From JBJHBP01 sp050485645 (GTDB lineage Bacteria; Pseudomonadota; Gammaproteobacteria; Steroidobacterales; Rariloculaceae): a stretch of DNA of 22,307 nucleotides. The position numbers and the translations under genes were made by a program. The notes under the pieces are model-generated. The model was not told the DNA's origin. It searched no databases and worked only from the letters and a program-made list of their open reading frames with translations. How positions within the stretch are numbered: position 1 is the stretch's first letter; each line of letters begins with the position of its first letter. The DNA is taken from NCBI GenBank assembly GCA_050485645.1, contig JBJHBT010000047.1:1-22307 (forward strand), read 5' to 3'. Below are positions 16,084-22,307 of the stretch, one piece after another.

Positions 16084-17058
16084 ATGTCTATTCGAACCGG
16101 ATCAGGTCTGGTCTGCGTCCTCGGCGGCTCCGGCTTTGTCGGCCGATCGCTGTGCAGCCGTCTCATCAAGCTTGGCTATGAAGTACGCGTTCCCACCCGC
16201 AACCGCGAACGCGCACGCCGTCTGCTGGTCCTGCCCGGCGTCCACCTGGTGGAAGCCGATGTGCACGACCCCGCCACACTGAACAGGCTGCTGCGCGGCT
16301 GCGATGTCGCGATCAACCTGGTCGGCATACTGAACGAAAAAGGTCACGACGGCAGCGGCTTCAGGAAGGCGCACCTGGAACTGGTGCAGAAGCTGCTTGC
16401 CGCGTGCCAGGAAAACGGCACCGGCCGGCTGCTGCAGATGAGTGCACTGAAGGCCAATGCCGAACGCGGCCCGAGTCACTACCTGAAGACCAGAGGTCAG
16501 GCGGAACTGGCCATTCGCGACAACGCCGGCGAGGACCTCAGATACACCATCTTCCGCCCGTCGGTGATATTCGGGCCGGACGACTCCCTGATCAACCGTT
16601 TCGCCGGTCTGCTCAGGCTGATGCCCGTGCTGCCGCTGGCGCGCGCCGATGCCCGCTTTGCGCCGGTCTATGTGGAAGACGTCGTGGACGCCTACGTGCG
16701 TTCGCTCGGCAATCCGGCCACCTACGGCCAGACCTACCAGCTGTGTGGCCCGGACATCTACTCGCTGGGCGAAATCGTCCACTATGTACGCCGCCAGCTC
16801 GCACTGAAGCGGCTCGTGCTGCCGTTGCCGGATGCGCTGGGCCGGATGCAGGCGGTCTTTGCCGATTATCTGCTGCCCGGCAAACCCTTCTCGCTGGACA
16901 ACTTCCGCTCCCTGACGGTGGGCAGCGTATGCACCGAGGACGGCTTCGCCAGCCTCGGGATCCAACCGCGATCGATGAAAACCATCGTTCCACAGTACCT
17001 GAACCCGCGGCGGCACAAGGACATCATGTCCAGACTGCGCGGGTCGTCGCGACGCTGA
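16084..17058 (+). CDS. NDUFA9-like NAD(P)-binding SDR protein (complex I-associated family)
   Basis: Atypical short-chain dehydrogenase (SDR_a5/NDUFA9-like), 324 aa. The N-terminal Rossmann motif is VLGGSGFVG (12-20); INLVGILNE (about 79-87) and the FRPSVIFGPDD segment (about 158-168) are typical of this group. The usual YxxxK pair is represented by HYLKTRGQAE (about 137-146), where Tyr and Lys are one residue apart instead of three, so dehydrogenase activity is doubtful; many relatives only bind NADPH. The mitochondrial homologue is a complex I accessory subunit, and the role in bacteria is not well defined. There is no Shine-Dalgarno before the ATG. It is convergent with the lipoprotein peptidase and shares this stretch with a NDUFAF7/MidA homologue. 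Confidence 0.83.
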   Translation: MSIRTGSGLVCVLGGSGFVGRSLCSRLIKLGYEVRVPTRNRERARRLLVLPGVHLVEADVHDPATLNRLLRGCDVAINLVGILNEKGHDGSGFRKAHLELVQKLLAACQENGTGRLLQMSALKANAERGPSHYLKTRGQAELAIRDNAGEDLRYTIFRPSVIFGPDDSLINRFAGLLRLMPVLPLARADARFAPVYVEDVVDAYVRSLGNPATYGQTYQLCGPDIYSLGEIVHYVRRQLALKRLVLPLPDALGRMQAVFADYLLPGKPFSLDNFRSLTVGSVCTEDGFASLGIQPRSMKTIVPQYLNPRRHKDIMSRLRGSSRR

Positions 17059-17080
17059 TCAGCCGTGCGCGGATTGCCCG

Positions 17081-18148
17081 TCACGGGTGCAGCGGCGAAA
17101 CCTCCTCACCGCCGCGCCATGCACGCAGCCAGACCTCCCGTTCCTCGCCGGGCAGCGCGTCCAGCCGTTCCATCTCGGCGTAGAACCGCGTCAGTCCCAC
17201 GGCGTCGATCCGGGCACGCAACGCCGGCAGCCATCCCTCGTAGGTGACCACCGCGGCGATGGTCGCATTGTTCAGCGGCTGGGCGAACCAGTTGTCGTAG
17301 TCCGTCACGCCACCCCAGCGATCCCGTGTCTGGTGATACTCGCGCTGCAGGGTCGCGAACGCCTCCTCCTTGGCGGCACGCATGCCGTGTTCGGATTCGT
17401 CGCGCGCATAGATCGCCGCGAGACGATCCCGATGGGCGGCCACCAGCGCCGCGAAATCGGCGCGCCGCTGCAGTCGATCGCCATAGTGCCGTACCGCCTC
17501 GACATCACCATGATGCAACAGCCACCGCTCGGTGCCGTACTGCTCAACCGCGCTCGCAAAGGCCTCGCTGAGCGCACTGTCGTCCTTGATGTAGAGCCGC
17601 TGATGCGCCAGTTCATGAAACAGCAGCGCAGCCAGGTCGGTATCGCTGCCCGACAGCATCGTGTTGAGCACGGGATCGGCGAAGAAACCCAGCGTCGAAT
17701 AGGCCCGCACGCCGCCGCTCCAGGTGTCGAAGCCCCGCTCGTCGAGGCGTGCCTGGAAACGCTCGGCCGCATCGCGACTGAAGTAGCCGCGATAACTGAC
17801 GCAACCGGCGATCGGAAAGCACCAGCGTTCGGGCCGCACCGAAAATTCCGGCGCCGCGACCACGTTCCACACGACATACGGGCGACCCAGATCCGCGTAG
17901 GTGGTGTAGCTGCGATTGTCCGGCAGGCCCAGTTCATCGATCGCGAACTGGCGGATCCGCATGACGGTTTCCAGCTGCCGACGCAGTCCCTCATCGGTGT
18001 CGGGATCGGCAAGCAGCTTTTCGATGGGAGTGCGCTTGGCCAGCAGCTGCAGCTGTCCGCCCGCGGCCTGCCAGTAGTAGGGCAGCGAGCAGCCGCCGAG
18101 CAGCATGGCCGCGGCGAGTGTCAACAGAAGTCTTGCCGTAAGCGTCAT
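17081..18148 (-). CDS. Putative lipoprotein zinc aminopeptidase (PF10023-type)
   Basis: Predicted lipid-anchored metallopeptidase of 355 aa. The signal peptide ends in a lipobox (LLGGC, Cys20). The zinc motif HELAHQ (HELAH at 178-182) is followed by SEAFASAVEQYG (194-205), whose Glu195 can be the third zinc ligand, giving a gluzincin-like site. The GYFSRDAAERF and YSTLGFFADPVLNTML blocks are typical of the 'putative aminopeptidase' family; no substrate is established to my knowledge. Asp23 is not at mature position +2 (Ser follows the Cys), so outer-membrane sorting is plausible (inference). There is no Shine-Dalgarno before the ATG at 18148, and a TAATGT (-10-like) ends 7 nt upstream. It is divergent from cca with only 43 bp between starts. 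Confidence 0.82.
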   Translation of the reverse strand: MTLTARLLLTLAAAMLLGGCSLPYYWQAAGGQLQLLAKRTPIEKLLADPDTDEGLRRQLETVMRIRQFAIDELGLPDNRSYTTYADLGRPYVVWNVVAAPEFSVRPERWCFPIAGCVSYRGYFSRDAAERFQARLDERGFDTWSGGVRAYSTLGFFADPVLNTMLSGSDTDLAALLFHELAHQRLYIKDDSALSEAFASAVEQYGTERWLLHHGDVEAVRHYGDRLQRRADFAALVAAHRDRLAAIYARDESEHGMRAAKEEAFATLQREYHQTRDRWGGVTDYDNWFAQPLNNATIAAVVTYEGWLPALRARIDAVGLTRFYAEMERLDALPGEEREVWLRAWRGGEEVSPLHP

Positions 18149-18191
18149 CGCTGAAACATTAGCATGCGAAGCGCTACGGTATGATGCTGCG
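18149..18191. promoter_or_regulatory. Compact divergent promoter, lipoprotein peptidase / cca
   Basis: Plus strand: TATGAT (18180-18185) ends 6 nt before the cca ATG. Minus strand: TAATGT (18161-18156) ends 7 nt before the peptidase ATG. The -35 hexamers are poor on both strands, and neither gene has a Shine-Dalgarno, so both may be leaderless. Confidence 0.35.
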
Positions 18192-19421
18192 ATGGACGTG
18201 TATGAAGTGGGCGGCGCAGTCCGCGATGCGCTGCTGGGGCTGCCGGTGAAGGACCGCGACTGGGTGGTCGTGGGCGCGACGGGCGACGAACTGCGGACAG
18301 CCGGCTACCTGCCGGTGGGCAAGGACTTTCCGGTTTTTCTGCACCCCGAAACGCATGAACAGTACGCACTGGCGCGCACCGAGAGCAAGGTGGCGCCCGG
18401 CTATGCCGGATTCAGCTTCAATACGTCACCGGATATCACGCTGGAACAGGATCTCGCGCGCCGCGACCTGACCATCAATGCGATGGCCCGCGATGCAGAC
18501 GGTGACATCATCGATCCCTATGGCGGGCGCCAGGACCTGGAGCAGCGCACGCTCAGACACATCGGCGATGCGTTTCGCGAAGACCCGGTACGCGTGCTGC
18601 GCGTCGCGAGGTTTCTGGCGCGCTTCAGCGCACTGGGCTTCAGCATCGCACCCCAGACGCTGGCGCTGATGCACGACATGGTCGAGAGCGGCGAAGTGGA
18701 TGCGCTGCGCCCGGAGCGGGTGTGGCAGGAAACCGCCACGGCCCTGGCCGAACCGCGTCCGGATCTTTACTTCCAGGCGCTGCGCGACTGCGGTGCGCTG
18801 GCGCGGGTCTTTCCGGAGATCGACGCACTGTTCGGTGTCCCGCAGCCTCCACGCTGGCATCCGGAAATCGACACCGGCGTGCACACGCTGATGGCGCTGC
18901 GTCGCGCTGCCGAACTCAGCGATGCAGTCAGCGTGCGATTCGCAACGCTGGTTCACGACCTCGGCAAGGCCATGACGCCGGCGGAGGTGCTGCCGAATCA
19001 CACAGGCCACGAGGAGCGGTCGGTGGAGATTCTCAGGCAACTGGAACAGCGTCTGCCGATTCCACGTGCCCTCATGACACTGGCATCACGGGTGGCGCGT
19101 CATCACGGCCTGGCGCACAGGGCACAGGAGCTCAAACCGGCCACCCTCTACAAGCTGATCACCGCCGTCGACGGCCTGCGCCAGCCGGAACAGTTCGAAC
19201 AGTTCCTGCTGGCGTGCGAAGCCGACGCGCGCGGACGCACGGGACTGGAACAGCTGCCCTACCCGCAGGCCGATCTGCTGCGTGCCGCGCTGCGCGCCGC
19301 ACAGTCCGTGCCGGCCGCGGATGTCGCCCGCAAGACGGGGCTGGAAGGACCGCAGCTGGGCAGGAAGCTGCGCGAGGCGCGTATTGCCGCCATACGCACG
19401 GCAGGCGGCAGGCCGCGCTGA
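18192..19421 (+). CDS. cca: Multifunctional CCA tRNA nucleotidyltransferase
   Basis: Adds or repairs the 3'-CCA of tRNAs; gammaproteobacterial members also carry phosphatase/phosphodiesterase activity in a C-terminal HD domain. The 410 residues closely resemble E. coli Cca. GGAVRD (7-12) and the metal-binding DRD (Asp21, Asp23) lead the catalytic domain. RRDLTINAMARD (90-101) binds the sugar, and EDPVRVLRVARF (130-141) lies in the neck region. The HD motif HDLGK (His255/Asp256) and the following NHTGHE complete the hydrolase domain. I chose ATG 18192 because it aligns with the E. coli start; an in-frame ATG at 18105 would overlap the divergent peptidase gene. No Shine-Dalgarno is visible. Confidence 0.96.
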   Translation: MDVYEVGGAVRDALLGLPVKDRDWVVVGATGDELRTAGYLPVGKDFPVFLHPETHEQYALARTESKVAPGYAGFSFNTSPDITLEQDLARRDLTINAMARDADGDIIDPYGGRQDLEQRTLRHIGDAFREDPVRVLRVARFLARFSALGFSIAPQTLALMHDMVESGEVDALRPERVWQETATALAEPRPDLYFQALRDCGALARVFPEIDALFGVPQPPRWHPEIDTGVHTLMALRRAAELSDAVSVRFATLVHDLGKAMTPAEVLPNHTGHEERSVEILRQLEQRLPIPRALMTLASRVARHHGLAHRAQELKPATLYKLITAVDGLRQPEQFEQFLLACEADARGRTGLEQLPYPQADLLRAALRAAQSVPAADVARKTGLEGPQLGRKLREARIAAIRTAGGRPR

Positions 19422-19475
19422 ACGCGCCGCACACCACGCACCGCCGGCAAGCGCGAACCGCGGCCGAGAACCGCG

Positions 19476-20612
19476 CTACAGCCAGGCACGCATGTCACGT
19501 CCGGCCAGCCCGCAGGTTCGCAGACCGCGGTTCAGCAGCAGCAGTTTGCAGCGTTCGCCCATTTCGCCGGGCAGGATCAGCGTCTTGAACGCGGCCAGCT
19601 GCGCCGGCGTGGCGCCGGTCAACGCCTCGGGGTCGAGCGCGGCGCGTTCGACCAGGAACTGGCCTTGCGTGGCAAAGCCCGCCACCTCCAGCCCCGCCTG
19701 AAGCGCGGCATCGGCGCAGGCGCTGAAATCCACCCACGCCGTGAGGTCCTGAAGACCCGGCCACAGAAACGGATCGTCGTGAGCGCGATGCCGGTAGTGA
19801 CAGATCAGCGTGCCGCGCCGGCGCGCCGGATGGTAGTACTCGCGGCGCACGAGACCGTAGTCCACCAGCAGCAGCGCACCGCGCTCGATGCCTGCGGCAA
19901 TCGAGCGCAGCCAGTGCGGCAGCATCAGGCAGACCTCGGATTGGTAGCCATCGGCCAGGCGCTCGCCCAGCGCCTGCTCCGTTGCCTCGACCGCGGCCAC
20001 CAGCGCCTCATCCGCCGGCCGTTCCAGCCAGACGAATGCGCCACTTTCCAGACCCACGCCGCGGGCCGCGATGCGATCCTCGTAGCGCGTGAAACAGGCC
20101 ACCGGCAGCGCATCAGCCACCTCGTTGGCGACGACCACGGCCTGTAGCGGTTTGGCGGGCAGCGCGTCCAGCCACCGCACCTGGCCGGCGAACCCGGCCA
20201 GCGTGGCCTTCTGACGTTCGCGCAGATCCGCCGAGGGTTCGAGAATCAGGTAGCCAACATCGGCCAGCCCCTGCCGGCGCAGACTGTCGAGCAGCTGCGC
20301 CGCGAGCGCACCCGTGCCGGCGCCCAGCTCCAGGACCGTCGGACCGGACAGCTGCCGCAGCAGCGGCGCGATCTGCGCGGCAAGCATGCGGCCGAACAGC
20401 GGGCTGAGTTCCGGCGCGGTCACGAAGTCGCCCGCCTGCCCGAACTTCACGCTGCCGGCGCTGTAGTAGCCCAGCCCCGGCTCGTACAGCACGCGCTGCA
20501 TGTAGCGCTCGAAACCCAGCCAGCCGCCGGCGCCCTCGATCTCGGCGCGCAGCCGTGCGGCCAGCGCCTGACTGGTTCGCAATGCGTCGTCGTTGGGTGC
20601 GGGCAGTTGCAA
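19476..20612 (-). CDS. MidA/NDUFAF7-family SAM-dependent methyltransferase
   Basis: Predicted protein-arginine-type class I methyltransferase (DUF185, MidA/NDUFAF7 family), 378 aa from the chosen start. Family marks are FERYMQRVLYEPGLGYYS (34-51), GDFVTAPELSPLFG (61-74), the SAM motif VLELGAGTGALA (93-104) and EVADALPV. The mitochondrial homologue methylates an Arg of complex I subunit NDUFS2; the bacterial target is not established. The open frame continues upstream to 20825, but that would overlap the divergent pteridine reductase by 92 bp and add a Pro-rich low-complexity stretch. A TTG at 20612 has GGAAAG (20625-20620 on the minus strand) 7 nt upstream and aligns with the family N-terminus. 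TTG at 20582 is the alternative. Confidence 0.88.
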   Translation of the reverse strand: MQLPAPNDDALRTSQALAARLRAEIEGAGGWLGFERYMQRVLYEPGLGYYSAGSVKFGQAGDFVTAPELSPLFGRMLAAQIAPLLRQLSGPTVLELGAGTGALAAQLLDSLRRQGLADVGYLILEPSADLRERQKATLAGFAGQVRWLDALPAKPLQAVVVANEVADALPVACFTRYEDRIAARGVGLESGAFVWLERPADEALVAAVEATEQALGERLADGYQSEVCLMLPHWLRSIAAGIERGALLLVDYGLVRREYYHPARRRGTLICHYRHRAHDDPFLWPGLQDLTAWVDFSACADAALQAGLEVAGFATQGQFLVERAALDPEALTGATPAQLAAFKTLILPGEMGERCKLLLLNRGLRTCGLAGRDMRAWL

Positions 20613-20619
20613 GGGCGTA

Positions 20620-20625
20620 CTTTCC
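20620..20625 (-). promoter_or_regulatory. Shine-Dalgarno deciding the MidA-type start
   Basis: GGAAAG on the minus strand, 7 nt before TTG at 20612. It is the best ribosome site in the open frame and avoids overlap with the divergent gene. Confidence 0.55.
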
Positions 20626-20672
20626 GGGGGTGGTGGCGGTTCGGGGCGTGACGGCGGGGGTGGCGTGCGGGG
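20626..20672 (+). other. G-rich tract with four G-runs between divergent genes
   Basis: Plus-strand G-runs at 20626-20630, 20643-20646, 20656-20660 and 20669-20672, with loops of 8-12 nt. It could form a long-loop G-quadruplex, or simply be GC-biased spacer. It creates the Pro-rich pseudo-extension of the MidA frame. Confidence 0.3.
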
Positions 20673-20733
20673 TGGCGTGATGGATGAATAGTGTAACCTT
20701 GCGCGCAGATTCGTCAGTGCATGGAGCCACCAC

Positions 20734-21495
20734 GTGTCCGACACGCAACCTGTAAAGTCACTGGCCGGGCGCTGGGCCCTGGTCACCGGCGCCGGCAGGC
20801 GCATAGGCGCGGAAATCGTGCGCACACTGCACGGCGCGGGCGCCAGCGTTGCGATTCACTACTTCCAGTCAGCCGCACCCGCCGAGAACCTGGCGAAGGA
20901 ACTGAACGCCGTGCGCGCCGATTCCGCACTGGCCGCTGGTGCTGATCTGCGCAGCGTCGCCGCGATCGGTTCGCTGATCGATGAAGTCACATCGCGCACG
21001 GGCCGGCTGGACGTACTCGTCAACAATGCCTCCACGTTCTACCCCACGCCGCTCGGCACGGTGACCGAAACACAGTGGAACGACCTGATCGACAGCAACC
21101 TGAAGGCGCCGTTGTTCATGTCGCAGGCGGCGCTGCCACACCTGAAGGCGTCACGCGGCGTCATCGTCAATATCGTGGACGTACACTCGCAGCGGCCGCT
21201 GCGCGATCACACCGTCTACGGGCCGGCCAAGGCAGGCCTGGCCATGCTGACCCGCACACTGGCCAAGGATCTGGGGCCCGAGATTCGCGTCAATGGCGTA
21301 TCGCCCGGCGCAATCCTGTGGCCAGAAGATGGCATGCCGGAAAAGGTTCAGCAGAGCATCATCGCGCAGGTGCCGCTGAAGCGCGCCGGCCAGCCGTCGG
21401 ATATCGCCGCCACGGTGCTGTTCCTGGTACGCGACGCACCCTACATCAGCGGCCAGATCATCGCCGTGGATGGAGGGCGCAGCGTCGGCTGGTAG
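20734..21495 (+). CDS. Pteridine reductase (PTR1/FolM-type SDR)
   Basis: NADPH-dependent short-chain dehydrogenase of 253 aa, likely reducing dihydrobiopterin/dihydromonapterin or dihydrofolate. The cofactor motif is TGAGRRIG (18-25), with the paired Arg typical of pteridine reductases. NNAS (97-100) precedes FYPTP (102-106). The catalytic Asp149 (in IVDVHSQRPL) replaces the usual SDR Ser, and Tyr162-x3-Lys166 completes the site (YGPAK). The C-terminal SPGAILWPE and VDGGRSVGW are also family-like. The GTG start at 20734 has GGAG 7 nt upstream. The gene faces folK across an assembly gap, which supports a pterin/folate role. Biopterin versus monapterin as substrate cannot be decided here. Confidence 0.9.
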   Translation: MSDTQPVKSLAGRWALVTGAGRRIGAEIVRTLHGAGASVAIHYFQSAAPAENLAKELNAVRADSALAAGADLRSVAAIGSLIDEVTSRTGRLDVLVNNASTFYPTPLGTVTETQWNDLIDSNLKAPLFMSQAALPHLKASRGVIVNIVDVHSQRPLRDHTVYGPAKAGLAMLTRTLAKDLGPEIRVNGVSPGAILWPEDGMPEKVQQSIIAQVPLKRAGQPSDIAATVLFLVRDAPYISGQIIAVDGGRSVGW

Positions 21496-21565
21496 CGGCG
21501 GTGCCGCCTGCGCGCGCCGCCGGGCGCCCGCGGGCCGGCCCCCGGCACGAAGGACAGATACAAGA

Positions 21566-21575
21566 NNNNNNNNNN
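21566..21575. other. Assembly gap (10 N)
   Basis: Ten undetermined bases between the pteridine reductase gene and folK. The true length may differ, so sequence or even a small gene could be missing. Confidence 0.98.
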
Positions 21576-21596
21576 CGGCAGGCGGCAGGCGGCAGG
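21576..21596. repeat. CGGCAGG tandem repeat at the gap edge
   Basis: Three perfect copies of the 7-mer CGGCAGG begin right after the Ns. A longer array may extend into the gap and explain why the assembly broke there. Confidence 0.8.
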
Positions 21597-21609
21597 CAAG
21601 TATGGACGA

Positions 21610-22134
21610 TCAGTCGCCGAGGTCGAAGTCGCCGACCGACCCGATCTCGTTCAGCGGCGGCAGTGTCGCCTCGCATTGCCGCCAGACATCGGCGATGCGC
21701 TGACCGGTCAGCGGATGCGTCAGGCCCGGCGCGAGCCGGGCAAGCGGCGCCAGCACGAACCCGTAGCACAGCACGTCGGTGCGCGGCAGGCGGCGCGGCG
21801 CATCCACGCGGCGGCCATACAGCAGCAGATCCAGATCCAGCGTGCGCGACCGGGATCTTCCACCATCGCCATGGCCAAGGCCATGGCCGTCGCGGCTTCT
21901 GCCGCTGGCGCTTTCGATGTGTGACAGCACGGTCTCCACAACGTCGGCGCCCGCGTCGCTGCTGAACCCGATCACGAGATTCAGAAAGTCGCTGCCGGAG
22001 AAGCCCACCGGCGCGCTGCGAAAAACGCTCGACAGCCGCAGCGCGCCGAACCGTTCGGACAGCAGCGCGCAGGCGCGGCGGATATTGCGCTGTGGCTCGA
22101 TATTGCTGCCAACGCCCACGTAGACATCGACCAT
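21610..22134 (-). CDS. folK: 2-amino-4-hydroxy-6-hydroxymethyldihydropteridine diphosphokinase (HPPK)
   Basis: Transfers pyrophosphate from ATP to 6-hydroxymethyl-7,8-dihydropterin in folate synthesis. The 174 residues are near the family length (about 160). GVGSNIEPQRN (7-17), SAPVGF/SGSDFLNLV (40-54), HIESASGR (72-79) and RTLDLDLLLYG (97-107) are all typical, with the two Mg-binding aspartates Asp100 and Asp102. Between Arg81 and Arg97 the catalytic loop is about 8 residues longer than in E. coli HPPK and consists of Gly/His/Asp repeats; the loop Trp of E. coli is absent. The ATG at 22134 follows AAGGG. The gene is convergent with the pteridine reductase. Confidence 0.93.
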   Translation of the reverse strand: MVDVYVGVGSNIEPQRNIRRACALLSERFGALRLSSVFRSAPVGFSGSDFLNLVIGFSSDAGADVVETVLSHIESASGRSRDGHGLGHGDGGRSRSRTLDLDLLLYGRRVDAPRRLPRTDVLCYGFVLAPLARLAPGLTHPLTGQRIADVWRQCEATLPPLNEIGSVGDFDLGD

Positions 22135-22203
22135 CCCTTGTCCGCCTCTGGCTTATCCGCCTGTGGTGCCTGTTCGTCTCTGATCACTACTGTCCGACAC
22201 GTT
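22135..22203. other. Spacer between folK and the partial upstream gene
   Basis: 69 bp. Contains two AGGCGGA copies (minus strand) near folK and TGTCCGACAC at 22191-22200, which could be an insertion-sequence end but is unproven. No clear promoter. Confidence 0.3.
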
Positions 22204-22307
22204 TCATAACAAATTCAGTTGGTTAGGGTCTGGGGCCGGATTTTCGACGTCCGCCGACTCGATAAGCAGTTGATATAGAGGCACTTTCTCGAACGGCGTG
22301 ACGCTCA
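22204..22307 (-). CDS. 3' end of an unrecognised gene (partial)
   Basis: The last 33 codons of a minus-strand frame run off the window edge and stop at 22204-22206. The translation (begins SVTPFEKVPLYQLLIESADV, ends in NPAPDPNQLNLL after Glu) looks like real protein with a hydrophobic and acidic tail. I do not recognise it. Its GC content is about 51% by hand count, well below the rest of the window, which suggests transfer; a transposase or another accessory gene is possible but unproven. Confidence 0.5.
   Translation of the reverse strand, partial: SVTPFEKVPLYQLLIESADVENPAPDPNQLNLL

Noticed and set aside
18105..18191. Upstream ATG start for cca
   Set aside because: Would overlap the divergent peptidase gene and add residues absent from E. 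coli Cca.
20613..20825. Longer MidA-type methyltransferase with Pro-rich N-terminus
   Set aside because: Overlaps the divergent pteridine reductase; a TTG with a good ribosome site at 20612 fits the family start.
1..22307. CRISPR arrays, tRNA or rRNA genes, prophage or defence genes
   Set aside because: None seen on either strand; the window is conserved housekeeping content apart from the right edge.

Overview
The window is GC-rich (mid-60s % by eye) chromosomal DNA, almost entirely coding, from what is most likely a gammaproteobacterium. Pointers are an E. coli-type Cca with an HD domain, a fused HldE, a class II ribonucleotide reductase split into NrdJa and NrdJb as in Pseudomonas, a methyltransferase/TolC gene pair, and an HtrA protease with a possible AlgU/RpoE-type promoter. 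A run of ten Ns shows it comes from a draft or metagenome assembly. I could not place it below class.

Layout. (1) 72-3535: a pyrophosphate module, PPi-dependent phosphofructokinase followed by a K+-independent H+-translocating pyrophosphatase, ending in a perfect 19-bp hairpin. (2) 3607-4530: an EamA/DMT permease, convergent with (3) 4580-6901, a membrane-anchored PAS-PAS-GGDEF-EAL protein whose EAL half has lost key residues. (4) 7216-9354: a PIMT-family methyltransferase and a TolC-type outer-membrane channel, convergent with (5) hldE (9441-10880), an ADP-heptose gene for LPS core. (6) 11087-14020: nrdJa-nrdJb on the minus strand, with a good sigma70 promoter, a NrdR box and a roughly 200-nt leader upstream and a Rho-independent terminator downstream. 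(7) 14600-16009: a periplasmic HtrA/Deg protease, divergent from nrdJ. (8) 16084-22134: an NDUFA9-like NAD(P)-binding protein, a lipoprotein peptidase, cca, a MidA/NDUFAF7-type methyltransferase, a pteridine reductase and folK. (9) After folK the sequence becomes less GC-rich and carries the 3' end of an unrecognised gene that runs off the window.

The gene content is core metabolism and envelope housekeeping: glycolytic PPi use coupled to proton pumping, c-di-GMP signalling, efflux and LPS, dNTP supply, envelope proteolysis, tRNA maturation, complex I-related factors and folate/pterin chemistry. I found no CRISPR array, no rRNA or tRNA gene and no complete mobile element. I do not see an undescribed multi-gene system. 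The most interesting signals are regulatory: the nrdJ/htrA intergenic region with two NrdR-like boxes and two DnaA-like boxes, and promoters sitting 6-7 nt before start codons that lack ribosome binding sites. At protein level they are a degenerate EAL domain and a palindrome-bearing insertion in the catalytic loop of FolK.
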